Positions 32,107 through 41,642 are shown, counted from the stretch's first letter. The stretch is 64,000 nucleotides of DNA from Duganella levis (GCF_009857605.1 NZ_WWCT01000012.1:62001-126000), one strand, 5' to 3'. Notes: generated by a model not told the origin, from the sequence alone. Translations and numbers: made by a program.

Positions 32107-33263
32107 TTCGGTTCTCCATTGATGGTAGTAAGTTGCAGGAATAGTGCTGCGGCGCTGGCCGCCAGGGCCATGGCCATGACGGCGCTCCAGCCGCCTTTGC
32201 CCCAGGCCATGCTGGCGGCGGCGGAACCTGCGGCGCCGCAGGCAAATTGGGAGGCCATGAAGACGGTGTTGAAGCGTCCGCGCGCGGTGCCGGCGATGGC
32301 CAGAATCCGCGACTGGTTGTAGACCAGCGACATTTGCAGGCCGGTGGTCATCAGCACGGCGCCGAGGCTCAACCCAGCCAGATTGACGAGGGGGATCATG
32401 ACCATGAAGCTGATGCAGACCAGTCCAATCCCCGCCAGGCCGGCGCGGCGGCCGGCCAGTCGCAAGCCCAAGGGCGCCAGCACCACGCCGAGCAATGCGA
32501 CCACGCCAAACAAGCCGGCTGAGCCGCTGCTCAGGCCAAACCGAGGCCCTTGCAGCAGCAGCGTGAGGATGGTCCAGAAGGCGCTGAAGCCGAAGAAGAT
32601 CAGGCTCTGCACCATGGCGGCATTGCGCAGTGCGGCGACATCGCGCACCACCTGATATAGCGACGCCAGCAATTGTGGATAGGGCGCGCGCGACTGCGGC
32701 TGGCTATGCGGTAGTCTGGCCCATAGCGACGCCATCATCGTCAGCGACAGCAGGGCGCCGACCAGGAACATCGCGCGCCAGCTGTACCAGGCGCCGATGA
32801 AGCCGCTGACCACGCGGGCCAGCAGCACGCCCACCAGCAGGGCGCTGGTGATGGTCGCCAGAATGCGTTCGCGCCGCAGCGGCGGCGACAGCTCGGACGC
32901 CAGCGGAATGATTTGCTGCGCAATCGTCGCGAACACGCCAATCAGGATCGACGCCAGCGCCAGGCTGTACAGACCGGGTGCGACGCTGGCGCACAGCGAC
33001 GCGATCGTCAGGCCCAGACACTGGAGCAGGATCAGCGGGCGTCGGTCGACGCGGTCGCCCAGCGGAACCAGCAGTAGCAGGCCCAGCGCGTAGCCGACCT
33101 GCGTGGCGATCGGAATCAGGCTGACATCGGCGCCGATGCTGAAGTCGTCCGCGATCAGGCCGAGCAATGGCTGGTTGTAATACTGCGTGCCGACCGACAG
33201 GCCGGTGGCTGCCGCCAGCAGGAATGCCAGGCCGGGGCTGATGCCCGTACTTCCGGTCTTCAT
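32103..33263 (-). CDS. MFS transporter
   Basis: A 386-residue permease with 12 predicted membrane segments. It resembles the drug-efflux or sugar/acid exporters of the major facilitator family: TGLSVGTQYYNQPLLG, then the loop PLGDRVDRRPLILLQ of motif A between segments 2 and 3. The start at 33263 overlaps the dehydrogenase stop by 1 nt (TAATG), which is tighter than the start at 33305. It sits between the dehydrogenase and the MBL-fold hydrolase in one operon, so they may share a substrate. Confidence 0.9.
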   Translation of the reverse strand: MKTGSTGISPGLAFLLAAATGLSVGTQYYNQPLLGLIADDFSIGADVSLIPIATQVGYALGLLLLVPLGDRVDRRPLILLQCLGLTIASLCASVAPGLYSLALASILIGVFATIAQQIIPLASELSPPLRRERILATITSALLVGVLLARVVSGFIGAWYSWRAMFLVGALLSLTMMASLWARLPHSQPQSRAPYPQLLASLYQVVRDVAALRNAAMVQSLIFFGFSAFWTILTLLLQGPRFGLSSGSAGLFGVVALLGVVLAPLGLRLAGRRAGLAGIGLVCISFMVMIPLVNLAGLSLGAVLMTTGLQMSLVYNQSRILAIAGTARGRFNTVFMASQFACGAAGSAAASMAWGKGGWSAVMAMALAASAAALFLQLTTINGEPK

Positions 33264-34219
33264 TACGCCGCCGCCATCAAGCGGATCGGCGCACCGTCCA
33301 TCCACGCCAGCAGGTTTTCCACGGTCTCCTGGTAAAAGATCTGGTACGTGCCGCGGGTGACGTAGCCGAGATGTGGCGTCGATAATACGTTGGGCAGGGT
33401 ACGGAATGGGTGGGAGGAGGGCAGCGGCTCGATATCGAATACGTCCAGCGCGGCGCCGGCGATGCTGCGTTGTGCCAGCGCGGCAATCAGTGCAGCTTCA
33501 TTGACCAGTCCGCCGCGCGCCGTGTTGACCAGCCAGGCGCCCGGTTTCATCTGTGCCAGTTCCGCCGCGCCGATGATGCCCTTGCTGCGCTCCGACAGCA
33601 CCAGGTGCAGCGACAGCCAATCCGATTGCTGCAGCAGCGTCGCTTTATCCACCAGCGTGACACCGGCAGCCTCGGCCTTGGATGCGGTCAGGTTCGGACT
33701 CCAGGCGATGACCTGCATGCCGAAAGCCCGGCCGACGGCAGCGACGCTGGCGCCGATCCGGCCCAGTCCGAGCAGCCCCAGCGTGCTGCCTTGCAAATCG
33801 TTGCCGAGGGCGGTTTGCCATGCGCCCGCGCGCAGCGATTGCTGCTCGGCGTAAAGATGCCGGGCCGACGCCAGGATCAAGGCCCAGGTCAGCTCCGCCG
33901 CGCCGTTTGCGCGGCCGCCCGTCCCACTGACCAGCACGCCTTGCCGCGCCGCCGCCGCAAGGTCGATCGAGGCGTTCTGGCCGGCGTTCGAGCCGATGAA
34001 TTTGAGTTTGGGGAGCCGTTGCAGGATGGCGGCGGTCAGCGGGCTGCGTTCGCGCATGACGCAGATGGCGTCGAACGGCAACAGCCGCTCCACCAGCAGG
34101 TCGGCGTCCGCGATGTGGTCCCGGAAGACGGTGAGTTCCGCCCTCGCGGCGACTTCCCACCAGTCTGCGCAGGACAGCGCGACGTCCTGATAGTCGTCCA
34201 GAATTGCGACTTTGATCAC
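33263..34219 (-). CDS. D-2-hydroxyacid dehydrogenase family protein
   Basis: A 318-residue NAD-dependent oxidoreductase. The nucleotide loop GLLGLGRIGASVA is at about residue 150. The catalytic set is seen as the Arg in NTARGGLVNE, the Glu in DVFDIEPLP and the His in STPHLGY. The substrate is a 2-hydroxy or 2-keto acid that cannot be named. It is the first gene of the operon with the MFS transporter and the MBL-fold hydrolase, and is divergent from the LysR gene at 34313. Confidence 0.9.
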   Translation of the reverse strand: MIKVAILDDYQDVALSCADWWEVAARAELTVFRDHIADADLLVERLLPFDAICVMRERSPLTAAILQRLPKLKFIGSNAGQNASIDLAAAARQGVLVSGTGGRANGAAELTWALILASARHLYAEQQSLRAGAWQTALGNDLQGSTLGLLGLGRIGASVAAVGRAFGMQVIAWSPNLTASKAEAAGVTLVDKATLLQQSDWLSLHLVLSERSKGIIGAAELAQMKPGAWLVNTARGGLVNEAALIAALAQRSIAGAALDVFDIEPLPSSHPFRTLPNVLSTPHLGYVTRGTYQIFYQETVENLLAWMDGAPIRLMAAA

Positions 34220-34254
34220 TTGGATTCTCCGTAAAGTTCAGTACGGAGATATTG

Positions 34255-34264
34255 ACCGATCGGT
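34255..34264. promoter_or_regulatory. Palindrome in the divergent dehydrogenase/LysR promoter region
   Basis: ACCGATCGGT is a perfect 10-bp palindrome in the 93-bp gap between the divergent operon and the LysR gene, inside TTGACCGATCGGTAAAT. It has the general form of many TetR-type operators but lies next to a LysR gene, so its regulator is uncertain. Confidence 0.4.
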
Positions 34265-34312
34265 AAATATATGACAAATTGATCGTTATGATGAAATGTA
34301 TCTCTGACAGCG

Positions 34313-35233
34313 ATGAAACCAACGACACTACGCAATCTCGATCTCAACCTTCTCCATGTGTTTTCCGTCCTGATGGAGGAGCAAAGCGTCAGCCGAGCGG
34401 CTGAGCGGCTGTACATCGGCCAGCCCGGCCTGTCCGGCGCGCTGCGGCGGCTGCGCGAGGCCTTGGGCGACGAATTGTTTGTCCGCGTCGGACGCGGCCT
34501 GCAACCGACGCCGAGGGCGCTGGCCCTGGCGCCGGAAATCGCGCGGGCGCTGGCGACCATCGAGCGCGCGGTGCAGGCGCCCGAGGCGTTCGATCCGGCT
34601 GGCTGGGAGGGGGAGTTTCGCATCGGCATGTGCGACAACTTCGAGGCGGGGTTTTTTGGTCAGCTGGCGGCGCGCGTGCGCGAACTGGCGCCTGCTGCGC
34701 GCGTGCTGGCGGTGGCGTCGAGCAAGCGCGATGCGGTGCAGTTGCTGGAAAGTGGCGCGCATGACATGAGCCTCGCGGTGCATGAGGAGCCGCCGTCATG
34801 GCATATCCGTGAGCCGCTGTTCGAGCAGCGCCTGGTCTGCCTCTATGATCCGAGTCAGCTCAGCCTGCCATCGCCGCTGGGTATCGAGGACTATGCAAAG
34901 GCGCAACACGTGGTGGTGTCGTCGGAAGGTAGCGAGGAAGCGAACTTCGACCAGGTGCTGGCCGCTGCGGGCATCCGCCGCAATATTGTTGCCGGCGTCT
35001 CGCGCCATGCGTCCGTGGCGTCGCTGTTGCGCGCGTTGCCGGCGATTGCCACCGTGCCCGAGGTGACGGCGATGTGCGTGGCGCCACTGTACGGTCTCGC
35101 GGTCAGCGAGGCGCCGCTGGCGCTGCCGACGGAGCCGATCTCAATGTTGTATCGGCGCACCGATCAGATGGATGGCCGTTTCATCTGGTTCCGCAGCATG
35201 GTGCTGGAGGTGATTTCAGCGCACCGGAAATGA
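34313..35233 (+). CDS. LysR-family transcriptional regulator
   Basis: A 306-residue regulator. The winged helix is LDLNLLHVFSVLMEEQSVSRAAERLYIGQPGLSGALRRLREALGDELFVR (residues about 9-58), followed by the effector domain. The N-terminal pattern LRNLDLNLL resembles the NodD/LinR-type branch. It is divergent from the dehydrogenase-MFS-MBL operon, which it most likely controls. The effector is unknown. Confidence 0.92.
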   Translation: MKPTTLRNLDLNLLHVFSVLMEEQSVSRAAERLYIGQPGLSGALRRLREALGDELFVRVGRGLQPTPRALALAPEIARALATIERAVQAPEAFDPAGWEGEFRIGMCDNFEAGFFGQLAARVRELAPAARVLAVASSKRDAVQLLESGAHDMSLAVHEEPPSWHIREPLFEQRLVCLYDPSQLSLPSPLGIEDYAKAQHVVVSSEGSEEANFDQVLAAAGIRRNIVAGVSRHASVASLLRALPAIATVPEVTAMCVAPLYGLAVSEAPLALPTEPISMLYRRTDQMDGRFIWFRSMVLEVISAHRK

Positions 35234-35234
35234 A

Positions 35235-35272
35235 AAAAGCCGCAGACACATGAAATATGTCTGCGGCTTTTC
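35235..35272. terminator. Bidirectional terminator between LysR gene and tRNA-Leu
   Basis: AAAAGCCGCAGACA pairs with TGTCTGCGGCTTTT around a short loop. It follows the stop of the plus-strand LysR gene and lies just downstream of the minus-strand tRNA-Leu copy 3. Confidence 0.8.
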
Positions 35273-35284
35273 TACGGAATTCTA

Positions 35285-35369
35285 TGGTGCCCACGGAGGG
35301 ACTCGAACCCCCACACCTTGCGGCACATGGACCTGAACCATGCGCGTCTACCAATTCCGCCACGTGGGC
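35285..35369 (-). tRNA. tRNA-Leu (anticodon CAG), copy 3
   Basis: The 85-nt tRNA-Leu with encoded CCA, same sequence as copies 1, 2 and 4. The 11 bp after its CCA end (complement of ACGGAATTCTA) are shared with copy 4, so the duplication covers the 3' flank. Confidence 0.97.
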
Positions 35370-35517
35370 ATTTTACTACTTGCTCTGCTGCGTAGAACGC
35401 GTCAGAGGCCAGCACTATACGGTAACAACTCCTTTTCTGCAAGTGTTTTTGTGCTTGCCAGTTGCGATGCACTTTCGTAAGCTGGGTGCTGTCATTGCGA
35501 TAACACCGGGGAGTGCG

Positions 35518-37113
35518 ATGGATATCATCAGCAACTGGTTCGATAGCCAGAACTTCATGCCGCATGGGCATTGCTTCCTGTGGATGCAGTCCATTCTGTG
35601 GACCAGTGTGGTTTCCGACGCCTTGATTGCGCTGGCTTATCTCACCATTCCCATCAGCCTGGTGTACTTCATCCGCAAGCGGCGCGACATGCCGTTCGAC
35701 TGGATGTTCATCGCTTTTGGCGTATTTATTCTCGCTTGCGGCGCCACCCATGTCATGGATGTGTGGGTGATCTGGCGGCCTGATTATGTGGTGGCTGTTG
35801 GCTTGAAGGCGATAACCGCCGTCGCCTCGGTGGTGACGGCCATCGCCATGGTGCGCCTGATTCCGATCGCGCTGCGCATCCCAAGCCCGGCGCAGCTGGC
35901 GGCGGTCAATGCCGAGCTGCAAAAAGCCAACGACGACCTGCGCAGCGCCATGGAGCGCGCCGAGGTCGCCAACCGCGCCAAGAGCGCCTTCCTGACGTCG
36001 ATGAGCCACGAGTTGCGCACGCCGCTGAACGCCATTCTCGGCTATGCCCAGATCCTCAAGCGCGACAAGGGGTTGAGCGTGCCGCAGCAGACCGGCATCA
36101 GCACCATCCAGCAGGGCGGGCAGCATTTGCTGGCGCTGATCAACGACGTGCTCGACCTGTCGCGGGTCGATGCCGGTAAGATGGAATTTCATCCGCGCCC
36201 GGTACGGCTGGGCGATCTGCTGTCGGTGGTAGCCGACATCATGCGCGTGCGTGCCGAGCAAAAGCATCTGTACTTCGAGCTGGAGTTGATGGACGCCTTG
36301 CCGCTGGCGGTTAGCGTGGACGAGACGCGGCTGCGCCAGGTGCTGCTGAACCTGCTCGGCAACGCCGTCAAATTTACCGATCGCGGTGCGGTGCGGCTGC
36401 GCGTGTCGCCGTTGCCGCCGGCGCCGGATCAGGCGACCGACGTAGCGCGCCTGCGCTTCGAAGTGGTCGACGAAGGCATCGGCATCGCCGCCGATCAGCA
36501 GGAGGCCATTTTCCGGCCGTTCGAGCAGGTGGGCGATGCGTCGCGGCGCGCCGGCGGCACCGGTCTTGGGCTGGCGATCAGCCGCCAGCTGGTGCAGCTG
36601 ATGGGCGGCGCCTTGCAAGTGGAAAGTGCGCCCGGCAAAGGCAGCCGTTTCTGGTTTGATGTGACGCTGAAAGTGGTGGACGCGCCCGGTGTGCTGATGA
36701 GCGGCGAGCGCGTTGCCACCGGCTATGTCGGTCCGCGCAAGACGATTCTGGTGGTGGACGACGTGGCGGCCAACCGAGCATTGCTGCGCGACCTGCTGGG
36801 TGCGCTCGGCTTCCGCACCTTTGAGGCGGAAAACGGCATGTCGGCGCTGGCGCAAACGCAGTCGGTGCGGCCGGACATGGTGCTGCTGGATATGATCATG
36901 CCCGGCATGGACGGCCTGGAAATCATGCGCCGCCTGCGTGGTGACGTGCGCACCGCCGATACGCCTGTGCTGATGATTTCCGCCAGTTCCACGCCGGAAG
37001 AGGAGGAGCGATCGTTGGAGGTGGGCGCCAACGCCTTCCTGTCCAAGCCGGTCAATGAACACGACCTGCTGCGCGAGATCGGCGCGCACCTGAAACTGGA
37101 ATGGACGGAGTAG
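35518..37113 (+). CDS. Hybrid histidine kinase with ethylene-receptor-like membrane domain
   Basis: A 531-residue protein. Three membrane segments in residues 15-115 carry the residues of the ETR1 ethylene-binding domain: D34 and Y41 (SDALIALAYLTIPISLVYF), I71, C74 and H78 (FGVFILACGATHVMDVW). The Asp-to-Cys distance of 40 and Cys-to-His of 4 equal those of ETR1, whose Cys and His bind copper. After a coiled coil come HisKA with H164 (SMSHELRTPLNAIL), HATPase (DEGIGIA, GTGLGLAISRQL) and a receiver domain with D458 (VLLDMIMPGMDG). The ATG at 35518 follows GGGGAG. It lies between two tRNA-Leu copies. The signal ethylene or copper is inferred. Confidence 0.9.
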   Translation: MDIISNWFDSQNFMPHGHCFLWMQSILWTSVVSDALIALAYLTIPISLVYFIRKRRDMPFDWMFIAFGVFILACGATHVMDVWVIWRPDYVVAVGLKAITAVASVVTAIAMVRLIPIALRIPSPAQLAAVNAELQKANDDLRSAMERAEVANRAKSAFLTSMSHELRTPLNAILGYAQILKRDKGLSVPQQTGISTIQQGGQHLLALINDVLDLSRVDAGKMEFHPRPVRLGDLLSVVADIMRVRAEQKHLYFELELMDALPLAVSVDETRLRQVLLNLLGNAVKFTDRGAVRLRVSPLPPAPDQATDVARLRFEVVDEGIGIAADQQEAIFRPFEQVGDASRRAGGTGLGLAISRQLVQLMGGALQVESAPGKGSRFWFDVTLKVVDAPGVLMSGERVATGYVGPRKTILVVDDVAANRALLRDLLGALGFRTFEAENGMSALAQTQSVRPDMVLLDMIMPGMDGLEIMRRLRGDVRTADTPVLMISASSTPEEEERSLEVGANAFLSKPVNEHDLLREIGAHLKLEWTE

Positions 37114-37120
37114 AAATGAA

Positions 37121-37144
37121 AAAAGCCTCCCGAAGGAGGCTTTT
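37121..37144. terminator. Bidirectional terminator between hybrid kinase and tRNA-Leu
   Basis: AAAAGCCTCC pairs with GGAGGCTTTT around a CGAA loop, 8 bp after the kinase stop and 15 bp from the CCA end of the minus-strand tRNA-Leu copy 4. Confidence 0.8.
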
Positions 37145-37158
37145 AACACGGAATTCTA

Positions 37159-37243
37159 TGGTGCCCACGGAGGGACTCGAACCCCCACACCTTGCGGCAC
37201 ATGGACCTGAACCATGCGCGTCTACCAATTCCGCCACGTGGGC
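37159..37243 (-). tRNA. tRNA-Leu (anticodon CAG), copy 4
   Basis: The 85-nt tRNA-Leu with encoded CCA, same sequence as copies 1-3. A perfect minus-strand TATAAT at 37269-37274 lies 26 bp upstream of its 5' end and is its likely -10 element. Confidence 0.97.
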
Positions 37244-37527
37244 ACTGATACTGCTCAACAACTCTGCTATTATATCGACCGGGAGAGTTTTGCGCCAGAT
37301 GAACTTTTACATTCCTTACTGCACATCAACCCGTCTTGCAGATCCCGCCGCTTGCGCTGCGAGAGACCAGAATTATAGAGCAATCCCCGGCGATGTCAAA
37401 TACCTCCCAAGAATATTTTTTGAGACACCCTCGATCCGGCATGAATTAGTCAAGCAAGGCGATTCCAAGTACACTACGCCTGTCGTCGTGCCATATATAT
37501 GCTAACACTGTAAAAATAAGAAAACTT

Positions 37528-40014
37528 TTGAGCCAATCTACACACACCATTCCCAGCCGTGAGGAAATTCTCGGCATCTTCCGCAGCGTCGACGGTCCAC
37601 TGGACCTGCGCGCCTTGTCGAAATCGCTGAAAGTCGGCACCGACGCCCAGGCCATCCTGTCGCGTCGCCTGAACGCGATGCAGCGTGACGGCCAGATCTT
37701 GATCGATGACGCTGGCCACTACACGCTGGCCGCGCAGACCGGCTTCGTCGCCGGCCGCGTCAGCAGCCACCGCGACGGCTTCGGCTTTGTGATCCCGGAC
37801 GAGCCGGGCGAAGACCTGTTCCTGCCCGAGAAGGAAATGCAGAAAGTGCTGCATGGCGACCGCGTGCTGGCCAAAGTCATCGGCGTTGACCGCCGCGGCC
37901 GCCCGGAAGGCACGATTGTCGAAGTCACCCAGCGTGCCAATACCCACATCATCGGCCGCCTGCTGAACGAGAGCGGCGTGTGGGTGGTCGCGCCGGAAGA
38001 CCAGCGCATTTCACAGGACGTGCTGGTGGAAGGTTCGGTCGGCAAGGCCAAGGCTGGCCAGGTGGTCAGCGTTGAGCTGACCGAGCAGCCGATGCGCTTC
38101 AAGCAGCCGGTCGGCAAGATCGTCGAAGTGCTGGGTTCGCTGGACGATCCCGGCATGGAAATCGAAATTGCCGTGCGCAAGTTCGGCGTGCCGCACATCT
38201 TCTCGGACGCCGCGCTGAAACAAGCCGCCAAGCTGCCGGACCATGTGCGTGAAGCCGACTGGGGCGAACGCGTCGATTTGCGCGACGTGCCGCTGGTCAC
38301 CATCGACGGCGAAGACGCGCGCGACTTCGACGATGCGGTCTACTGTGAACCGGTCAAGATCGGCCGCAGCAACGGCTACCGCCTGATCGTCGCGATTGCC
38401 GACGTCAGCCACTACGTCAAGCCGAACGACGCGCTGGATGCCGACGCGCTGGAGCGCAGCACCTCGGTCTACTTCCCGCGCCGTGTGATTCCCATGCTGC
38501 CGGAAAAACTGTCCAACGGCCTGTGCTCGCTGAACCCGGCGGTCGACCGTCTGACGCTGGTGTGCGACGCCGTGATCACCGCCAAGGGCGAGATCAAGGC
38601 TTACCAGTTCTATCCGGCCGTGATCCACTCGGCTGCGCGCCTGACCTATACCGAAGTGGCCGACATCCTGGGTAACACCAAGGGCCCGGAAGCCGCGCGC
38701 CGCCCAGGCATCGTGCCGCATCTGCTGAATCTGTACGACGTGTTCCAGGCGCTGCTGAAAGCGCGCGCGGAACGTGGCGCCATCGATTTCGAGACCACCG
38801 AAACCTATATCGTCTGCAATCCGAACGGCAAGATCGAGAAGATCATCCCGCGCACCCGCAATGATGCGCACCGTCTGATTGAAGAATGCATGTTGACCGC
38901 CAACGTTTGCGCGGCCGACCTGCTGATCCGCAACAAGCATCCAGGCACCTACCGGATTCACGCGACGCCGAGCGGTGAGAAGCTCAAGCAAGTACGCAGC
39001 TTCCTCAAGCAGGTCAACCTGAATCTGGCGGGCGGCGACAAGCCGGCTGCGGGCGACTACGCTGCGCTGATGCGCGAGATCAAAGGGCGTCCGGACGCGT
39101 CGCTGCTGCAGACCATGCTGTTGCGCTCGATGCAGCAGGCGGTCTACTCGCCGGACAACATCGGCCACTTCGGCCTGGCGTATGAGGCGTATGCCCACTT
39201 CACCAGCCCGATTCGCCGTTATCCGGACTTGCTGACGCACCGTGCCATCAAGGCCATCCTGCTGGGTAAAAAATACGAGCCGAAGATTGCCAGCACCAGC
39301 GTGCTGAACACCAACGTCTCGAACGCTACCCGCAAGCAGCAAGCCAAGGACAAGGCCGAGGGCAAAGAGAAAAAAGCCGGCGACCTGACCGTGTGGGACG
39401 CGCTGGGCGTGCACTGCTCGGCCAACGAGCGCCGCGCCGACGAAGCGTCGCGCGATGTCGAGAACTGGCTGAAGTGCTACTTCATGCAGGACAAGCTGGG
39501 CGAGGAATACACCGGCGTCATCACCGGCGTGGCCACCTTCGGCATCTTCGTGCAGCTGGATCAGCTGTTCGTCGAAGGCATGGTGCACATCACCGACCTG
39601 GGCCAGGATTACTTCCAGTACGACGATGCGCGTCATGAGCTGAAAGGCGAACGCTCCGGCAAGACCTTCCAGCTGACCGACCACGTCAGCGTGCAGGTGG
39701 TGCGCGTGGACCTGGAGTCGCGCAAGATCGATCTGCGCTTGGCAGGGGCCGATGCGCCGCCGCCACGTCCTGACAAGGGTGAGCGTCAGGCCAAAGATCG
39801 CAAGACCAATATCAAGCCGGCTCCGGCGATCCCGGCGCCGGCCGCCAAGGCGGGCAAGCCGTCGCGCAAGCCAGCCGCTGTCGCCAAGCCAGCAGCCGCC
39901 AAGCCGGCTGCTGCTCAGCCGAGCGCGGCCCGGCCGAAAGCCAAGACCAAGGCTGCACCCGCAGCCAAACCCAGAGCAGTCAAAGCTGCCTCTAATAGTA
40001 AGAAGAAGCGATAA
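37528..40014 (+). CDS. rnr: Ribonuclease R
   Basis: An 828-residue 3'-to-5' exoribonuclease that degrades structured RNA and takes part in RNA quality control. The order is: N-terminal winged-helix and cold-shock domains ([17 protein letters not shown]), the RNB catalytic domain with [15 protein letters not shown], an S1 domain near 640-725 ([19 protein letters not shown]), and a long basic Lys/Ala/Pro tail. The start is the TTG at 37528: no in-frame ATG precedes it, and [15 protein letters not shown] fits relatives. It overlaps rlmB by 1 nt (TAATG). The 284-bp gap upstream holds the tRNA-Leu promoter and no other gene. Confidence 0.96.
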   Translation: MSQSTHTIPSREEILGIFRSVDGPLDLRALSKSLKVGTDAQAILSRRLNAMQRDGQILIDDAGHYTLAAQTGFVAGRVSSHRDGFGFVIPDEPGEDLFLPEKEMQKVLHGDRVLAKVIGVDRRGRPEGTIVEVTQRANTHIIGRLLNESGVWVVAPEDQRISQDVLVEGSVGKAKAGQVVSVELTEQPMRFKQPVGKIVEVLGSLDDPGMEIEIAVRKFGVPHIFSDAALKQAAKLPDHVREADWGERVDLRDVPLVTIDGEDARDFDDAVYCEPVKIGRSNGYRLIVAIADVSHYVKPNDALDADALERSTSVYFPRRVIPMLPEKLSNGLCSLNPAVDRLTLVCDAVITAKGEIKAYQFYPAVIHSAARLTYTEVADILGNTKGPEAARRPGIVPHLLNLYDVFQALLKARAERGAIDFETTETYIVCNPNGKIEKIIPRTRNDAHRLIEECMLTANVCAADLLIRNKHPGTYRIHATPSGEKLKQVRSFLKQVNLNLAGGDKPAAGDYAALMREIKGRPDASLLQTMLLRSMQQAVYSPDNIGHFGLAYEAYAHFTSPIRRYPDLLTHRAIKAILLGKKYEPKIASTSVLNTNVSNATRKQQAKDKAEGKEKKAGDLTVWDALGVHCSANERRADEASRDVENWLKCYFMQDKLGEEYTGVITGVATFGIFVQLDQLFVEGMVHITDLGQDYFQYDDARHELKGERSGKTFQLTDHVSVQVVRVDLESRKIDLRLAGADAPPPRPDKGERQAKDRKTNIKPAPAIPAPAAKAGKPSRKPAAVAKPAAAKPAAAQPSAARPKAKTKAAPAAKPRAVKAASNSKKKR

Positions 40015-40760
40015 TGAGTAAGAACAAAATGATTTTTGGTTTTCACGCGGTGACCTCGCGTTTGCGTCACGAGGCCGCCTCTGTGGAAGAAATTTTCGTC
40101 GATGCCGGTCGTGACGACCGCCGCATGAAGGATTTGATCGCCAACGCGAAAGCGGCTGGCGTGCGCGTGATGCCGGTCGATTCGGCACGTCTGGACAAGA
40201 TTGTTGGCACCCGTCGTCACCAGGGCGTGATTGCGTTTGCGTCGCAGCTGGCGCTGGCGCGCAACCTGGATGAGCTGCTGGATGCGATTGATGGTCCGCC
40301 GCTGCTGCTGGTGCTGGATGGCATTACCGATCCGCATAACCTGGGCGCTTGCCTGCGCGTGGCCGATGGCGTTGGCGCGCATGCGGTGATTGTGCCGAAG
40401 GACCGCGCGGTTGGTTTGAATGCGACGGCGGCCAAGGTGGCGTCGGGCGCGGCTGAGACCGTGCCATACATCACCGTGACCAATCTGGCGCGCACCCTGC
40501 GTGACCTGAAGGATCGCGATATCTGGCTGATCGGTACGTCGGATGATGGCGAAAAAGGCCTGTACGAAGCCGACTTCACCGGCCCGACTGCGCTGGTGAT
40601 GGGTTCGGAAGGCGAGGGCATGCGCCGCCTGACGCGCGAGACGTGCGACATGCTGGTCAGCATTCCGATGTTCGGCTCGGTTGAGAGTCTGAACGTGTCG
40701 GTGGCGTCGGGTGTCTGCCTGTACGAAGCACGCCGTCAACGTATCGCCAAGGAAGGCTAA
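40014..40760 (+). CDS. rlmB: 23S rRNA (guanosine-2251-2'-O)-methyltransferase
   Basis: A 248-residue SpoU-family methyltransferase that modifies the peptidyl-transferase loop of 23S rRNA. The motifs [31 protein letters not shown] and [18 protein letters not shown] form the knotted AdoMet site. An N-terminal substrate-binding domain (about 1-75) is present, as in RlmB. The ATG overlaps the rnr stop, and the pairing with rnr is a conserved gene order in proteobacteria. Confidence 0.95.
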   Translation: MSKNKMIFGFHAVTSRLRHEAASVEEIFVDAGRDDRRMKDLIANAKAAGVRVMPVDSARLDKIVGTRRHQGVIAFASQLALARNLDELLDAIDGPPLLLVLDGITDPHNLGACLRVADGVGAHAVIVPKDRAVGLNATAAKVASGAAETVPYITVTNLARTLRDLKDRDIWLIGTSDDGEKGLYEADFTGPTALVMGSEGEGMRRLTRETCDMLVSIPMFGSVESLNVSVASGVCLYEARRQRIAKEG

Positions 40761-40769
40761 CAGCCTTCC
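40749..40769 (+). other. Hairpin at the end of rlmB
   Basis: AGGAAGGCT and AGCCTTCCT are perfect arms around AAC, spanning the rlmB stop codon. There is no T run, so it may be a stabilising 3' end rather than an intrinsic terminator. Confidence 0.5.
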
Positions 40770-40790
40770 TGACCCCCGGGGCGTTCCGCC

Positions 40791-40827
40791 GTCCAGGGTC
40801 TGACCCCGGACGGGGTCTGACCCCGTC
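40791..40827. repeat. Palindromic GGGTCTGACCCC repeat pair
   Basis: Two copies of GGGTCTGACCCCG lie 17 bp apart, each nearly self-complementary, within GTCC...GGAC context. Similar GGGGTCAGACCCC-type palindromes are scattered in intergenic regions of related genomes (from general knowledge). It fills much of the 133-bp gap between rlmB and cysE. Confidence 0.6.
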
Positions 40828-40893
40828 TCACCGGGGTTCCGGGTTGGAAGTACGCTACCATTACAGCGTTACCGTCGTTATCCCCGCACAACC

Positions 40894-41631
40894 ATGTTCC
40901 ACCGCCTCCGCCAGGACATCAACAGCATCATCGAACGCGATCCCGCCGCCCGCAACGCCTGGGAGGTGTTGACCTGCTATCCGGGTCTGCAAGCCATCGT
41001 GCTGCACCGCTGGGCGCACTGGTACTGGACCCACAAGCTGAAATGGCTGGGCCGCTTCGTCTCCTACCTGGCCCGCATCATCACCGGCATTGAAATCCAC
41101 CCTGGCGCCAGCATCGGCCGCCGCGTCTTCATCGACCACGGCTTCGGCGTGGTGATCGGCGAAACCGCCGAAGTCGGCGACGATTGCACCATCTACCAGG
41201 GCGTGACGCTGGGCGGCACCTCGCTGCATACCGGCGCCAAGCGCCATCCCACTCTGGGACGCGGCGTTATCATCGGCGCCGGCGCCAAGGTGCTGGGCGG
41301 TTTTACGGTCGGCGACTACGCCAAGGTCGGCTCCAACGCCGTGCTGCTGAAACCGGTACCGCCAGGGGCGACCGCCGTCGGCAATCCGGCCCACATCGTA
41401 CAAAAGGATTTACTCAACGCCGCCGGCAACCCGTTCGCCGCCTACGGCGTCACGCCCAACGGCGACGATCCGCTGTCGAAAGCGCTGCGCGGACTGATCG
41501 AACACGCCGCCAAGCAGGAGCAGCGCATCGAGCAGCTGGCGGCGACCATGCGGGCGGCCGGGCTGGAATGCCAGAGCGTGCCCGAGTGTGATAAATTGAA
41601 TTCTGACCAACTGAACAAGCTCGTCGAATAA
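40894..41631 (+). CDS. cysE: Serine O-acetyltransferase
   Basis: A 245-residue enzyme that acetylates serine with acetyl-CoA, the first step of cysteine synthesis. The N-terminal helical domain (LRQDINSIIERDPAARN) is followed by the left-handed beta-helix of hexapeptide repeats with IEIHPGASIGRRVFIDHGFGVVIGETAE, and a C-terminal tail. The long tail (about 60 residues after the repeats) is longer than in E. coli and ends DKLNSDQLNKLVE. It is 11 bp before the yceH gene on the same strand. Confidence 0.94.
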   Translation: MFHRLRQDINSIIERDPAARNAWEVLTCYPGLQAIVLHRWAHWYWTHKLKWLGRFVSYLARIITGIEIHPGASIGRRVFIDHGFGVVIGETAEVGDDCTIYQGVTLGGTSLHTGAKRHPTLGRGVIIGAGAKVLGGFTVGDYAKVGSNAVLLKPVPPGATAVGNPAHIVQKDLLNAAGNPFAAYGVTPNGDDPLSKALRGLIEHAAKQEQRIEQLAATMRAAGLECQSVPECDKLNSDQLNKLVE

Positions 41632-41642
41632 GGAAGCAAGTC

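Noticed and set aside
35272..37149. A 625-residue open frame on the minus strand
   Set aside because: It is antisense to the ethylene-receptor-like kinase and even reads through a tRNA gene.
30962..37243. Genomic island inserted at tRNA-Leu
   Set aside because: The four copies are full and shared flanks support duplication, but no integrase, phage or transposon gene is present, so an island is not claimed.
38011..40188. A 725-residue open frame on the minus strand
   Set aside because: It is the shadow of rnr, with Arg/Gln/His-rich composition and no family match.
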